From: an uncultured Eubacteriales bacterium
GTDB taxonomy: Bacteria; Bacillota; Clostridia; Oscillospirales; Acutalibacteraceae
Assembly (NCBI GenBank): GCA_910580045.1
Contig: CAJTXF010000060.1
Coordinates: forward strand, 1-16,619
Direction of reading: 5' to 3'
DNA length: 16,619 nt
Below are positions 14,744 to 16,619 of this stretch, piece after piece (positions within the stretch are counted from its first letter, which is position 1; every line of letters begins with the position of its first letter). The position numbers were made by a program, and so were the translations under genes. Under the pieces are notes generated by a model. The model had not been told where the DNA came from and made no database searches. It saw only the letters and a program-made list of their open reading frames with translations.

Positions 14744-15064
14744 CTACGTGCTCTCACCCAAAACGACCTTGCGGACAGCTTCCACGACCTTGCCGCGGTT
14801 CTCCTCAGCCCCGCGGCGCAGGCTCTCCTGCTGAGAAAGGGTCTCTTCACGCACCCGGGCTGATAGCTTCTCCGCGTCCGCGCGGGCAACACCGCAGAGT
14901 ACATCGGACTTTTTGCGGGCTTCCTTCACGGCAGCGGCAATGGCCTGCTCGCCCTGAGAGGCAGCTTCCGACACGAGCCGTTCGCCCTCTTCCTTCGCGT
15001 TCAGCACAGCCTGGCGCGCCTGGGACTCAGCGTCGCTGATGGCCTGCATGGTCTCTTTTGCCAA
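14744..15064 (-). CDS. ntpF: V-type ATPase peripheral stalk subunit (G/H-type, NtpF)
   Basis: Predicted 106-residue, almost wholly coiled-coil protein rich in Ala, Glu, Lys and Arg (KETMQAISDAESQARQAV and onward), as expected for the subunit that pairs with E to form the peripheral stalk. It is assigned by first-gene position, since the order F-I-K-E-C-G-A-B-D equals that of E. hirae. The start is TTG 15064 with an excellent SD (AGGAGGTGA, 15079-15071). The next in-frame Met (ATG 15049) is too far from that SD. The SD can be masked by an upstream anti-SD (see the leader at 15065-15215). Confidence 0.85.
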   Translation of the reverse strand: MAKETMQAISDAESQARQAVLNAKEEGERLVSEAASQGEQAIAAAVKEARKKSDVLCGVARADAEKLSARVREETLSQQESLRRGAEENRGKVVEAVRKVVLGEST

Positions 15065-15215
15065 ACTTATTCACCTCCTGGTTCAGGTCCCGGCAGGAGG
15101 CCGTTCCCCGTTGTTCACCCGGCGCAAAGGCCAGCCGGGCGCCGCTAAAAATTGTATGGGCCCCACAGCCGGCGCAGAACAGAAAAAGCGCGGCTGGGAC
15201 CCGCGATAACGCGAC
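15065..15215 (-). promoter_or_regulatory. Structured 5' leader of the ntp operon with SD-sequestering helix
   Basis: About 150 nt separate the predicted transcription start from ntpF. Three helices are visible on the transcript. (1) A long hairpin spans 15202-15158 (GGGTCC, CAGCC and GCGC pairing with GCGC, GGCTG and GGGCCC, with small bulges). (2) An 8-bp hairpin CGCCCGGC/GCCGGGTG follows. (3) CCTCCTG (15100-15094) pairs perfectly with CAGGAGG (15080-15074), which contains the ntpF SD. Alternative helices are available: CGGC-CTCCT-GCCG puts the anti-SD in a loop, and CCTG-AAC-CAGG forms beside it, so two mutually exclusive states are possible. I do not recognise a known riboswitch consensus by eye. 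Confidence 0.55.
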
Positions 15216-15221
15216 ATGGAT

Positions 15222-15250
15222 ATTATACCTCGAAAAGAAGTAAAAGTCAA
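15222..15250 (-). promoter_or_regulatory. Sigma-A promoter of the ntp operon
   Basis: On the - strand TTGACT (15250-15245) and TATAAT (15227-15222) are separated by exactly 17 bp. The surrounding sequence is much more AT-rich than the genes. Transcription should start near 15215. Confidence 0.88.
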
Positions 15251-15285
15251 AACATAAATCCCGGCAGACGGCAAAAATTATGCGG

Positions 15286-15336
15286 AAAATATAAAATAAC
15301 CCCGCCGCCGGGAGCGTTCGTGTCCCGGCGGCGGGG
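15286..15336 (-). terminator. Intrinsic terminator of the PrsA-like gene
   Basis: A perfect 14-bp GC stem (15300-15313 with 15323-15336, 9-nt loop) is followed on the - strand by GTTATTTTATATTTT. It lies 20 nt after the lipoprotein stop and just before the ntp promoter, so it separates the two units. Confidence 0.88.
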
Positions 15337-15356
15337 TTGGGCCCGCAAGTACAGGG

Positions 15357-16526
15357 TTATTCTTCTTCTGAGCTCTCCTCAGAGGCGCTGTCTTCTGAGG
15401 AAGTGTCAGAGCTCTCCTCTGCCTCAGAGGAGCTGGAAGAGCTGGAGGAGGACTCCTCCAAGGAGGCGGAAGAGACGCCCTTTTCTCCCATGGCCTCTGC
15501 CAAGGCGGAGAGGCGCACAGCGGCAATGGCCTTCTGGTTCAGCTCCACGCCCAGGTTTCTGCCCTGCTCCATGGTGTACTCCAAGAATTCCTCCCCGCGC
15601 ATGGCGCGCAGTAGGTTGGCCGTGCGCTCCTCGTCCGCGGCCAGGGCGGCGTAGTCCTCCTCAATATCCAGCTTCACCACCACATAGTACCTGGAAGAGG
15701 CGTCAATCACAGCGGCCTGGCCGTTCTCCAAAGGTGTCAGGGCATTGGTAAACAAGTCGCTGAGGCTGTCATTGGCCACGGCCACAGGCTCACCGGCAGT
15801 GGGCTCCTGGCCGTCATGGGAGTTGGAGTAGTTGCTGATTATCTCGTCATAGGTCAGGCGGCCCTTGTTGAACAGCTCTACCCAGTCCTCCAGCATCTGC
15901 TTTTCCGTGGCCTTCTCGTCCTCGGTCAGCTCCACAGAGCTGCCCTCCTCGCCGGTCTTGGTGAGGGGAACGGAGAAATACTGGTAATAGGTGTAGCCGT
16001 TTACATAGTAATCCTTTACATCCGCCTGGGGAATCTCCAGCTCACCGCCCTTGCCGTACATGGCGGGCAGAAGCAGGGAGAGCCTCTGATTATAAAGGCC
16101 ATAGGCCTTTTCAAAGGAGCTCTCGGCAATACCCAGGCCCTCAAAGGCCGCCTTGGAGTAGCTCCACATAGTGTTGACAGAGGTCTGCACAGCCTCCTGC
16201 TCCTCCTCGTCAAAGCTCAGGCCCAGCTCATTAAACTTCTGCTCCACAAAATAGTAGGAATACAGATAATCCACAGCCCTGTTCCGCAGCCATTCCTCAG
16301 CGCCCTGACCGTCAATGGAAGAGCCCAGTACAGAGTTTTCAGAGGAAATCTTCTCAGCGGCCTCAGAGTAGGCGCTGGTCAGATAGTAGATGTAGCCGCC
16401 GATGGGCATGGTATCATCGCCCAGCTTGGCGGACCAGGCCTTGTCCTCGCTGTAGCATCCGGCAAGCCCGGCGCACATGGCCAGCGCCAGCACAGCGGCA
16501 GCGGCCCGTTTCAAAATTCTTTTCAT
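15357..16526 (-). CDS. PrsA/SurA-like lipoprotein with acidic Ser/Glu tail
   Basis: Predicted 389-residue exported lipoprotein. The signal MKRILKRAAAAVLALAMCA ends in the lipobox LAGC (Cys about residue 24). The helical N-terminal half resembles SurA/PrsA chaperone N-domains. Residues of about 185-310 follow the layout of a parvulin domain (YYQYFSVPL; ISNYSNSHDG; DLFTNALTPLENGQAAVI; YYVVVKLDI), but the usual HILV and GGDLG signatures are absent, so peptidyl-prolyl isomerase activity is doubtful. The last 38 residues or so are almost only Ser, Glu, Ala and Asp. ATG 16526 is chosen: GAAAGG lies 10 nt upstream and it gives a compact signal peptide. ATGs at 16535, 16538 and 16544 are also in frame. 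A role in extracytoplasmic protein folding is inferred. Confidence 0.75.
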   Translation of the reverse strand: MKRILKRAAAAVLALAMCAGLAGCYSEDKAWSAKLGDDTMPIGGYIYYLTSAYSEAAEKISSENSVLGSSIDGQGAEEWLRNRAVDYLYSYYFVEQKFNELGLSFDEEEQEAVQTSVNTMWSYSKAAFEGLGIAESSFEKAYGLYNQRLSLLLPAMYGKGGELEIPQADVKDYYVNGYTYYQYFSVPLTKTGEEGSSVELTEDEKATEKQMLEDWVELFNKGRLTYDEIISNYSNSHDGQEPTAGEPVAVANDSLSDLFTNALTPLENGQAAVIDASSRYYVVVKLDIEEDYAALAADEERTANLLRAMRGEEFLEYTMEQGRNLGVELNQKAIAAVRLSALAEAMGEKGVSSASLEESSSSSSSSSEAEESSDTSSEDSASEESSEEE

Positions 16527-16568
16527 GGTCATCATGCCTTTCATAAGTAAATGGTATAGGAAGCACTG

Positions 16569-16599
16569 ATTAAATCTGGTGCGCATATCGTGCAGTCAA
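16569..16599 (-). promoter_or_regulatory. Possible promoter of the PrsA-like gene
   Basis: On the - strand TTGACT (16599-16594) is followed after 19 bp by TTTAAT (16574-16569). The long spacer makes this only a candidate, but the position about 45 nt before the gene and the local AT-richness fit. Confidence 0.35.
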
Positions 16600-16619
16600 T
16601 TTTTTCGTCAGAGTGCATA

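Noticed and set aside
14665..14904. N-terminal extension of ntpI upstream of its SD
   Set aside because: It would overlap ntpF and translate the 14-bp tandem repeat. A strong SD and the conserved MAVVEMK start lie downstream.
15065..15215. ZTP/pfl-type riboswitch, from the fragments GTGAACAACGGGG and GGGACC
   Set aside because: Only scattered short resemblance; the conserved ZTP core order is not seen and the operon has no folate or purine gene.

Overview
The window looks like chromosomal DNA of a GC-rich, Gram-positive Clostridia bacterium. I infer an Oscillospirales/Ruminococcaceae-like gut anaerobe from four things: the YlxM-Ffh pair, SLH-domain and lipoprotein-type secretory proteins, sigma-A promoters of TTGACA-N17-TATAAT form, and a nine-gene V-type ATPase operon in the order of the Enterococcus hirae ntp operon. 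No tRNA, rRNA, CRISPR array or transposase gene was found.

Left part (1-6360, genes on the + strand). Two tandem mini-hairpins and a strong terminator close an off-window transcription unit. A consensus promoter then drives ylxM-ffh (signal recognition particle). In place of the usual rpsP-rimM-trmD neighbours there is a gene-free 750-bp stretch, then a solitary mraY (lipid I synthesis), then a second gene-free 730-bp stretch. The two stretches are diverged copies of one mirror-symmetric element of about 0.65 kb, built from nested hairpins, so mraY is bracketed by them. Next come a secreted SLH-domain protein, an in-frame continuation after its stop codon that may be a detached C-terminus, and a GNAT-family acetyltransferase. 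A bidirectional terminator ends this side.

Right part (6372-16619, genes on the - strand). The operon ntpF-I-K-E-C-G-A-B-D encodes a complete V/A-type rotary ATPase. The membrane rotor subunit K keeps every side chain known to bind Na+ in E. hirae NtpK, so the enzyme is probably Na+-coupled. The operon has a clear sigma-A promoter (TTGACT-N17-TATAAT) and a structured leader of about 150 nt in which the Shine-Dalgarno sequence of the first gene can be sequestered by a 7-bp anti-SD. This is a good candidate for a riboregulator, possibly ion-responsive. A 14-bp tandem palindromic repeat lies between ntpF and ntpI. Upstream of the operon, on the same strand and separated by a strong terminator, is a PrsA/SurA-like lipoprotein with a Ser/Glu-rich acidic tail.

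Most worth a second look are the paired hairpin elements, whose stems differ between copies yet stay paired, and the SD-sequestering leader of the Na+-type ATPase operon.
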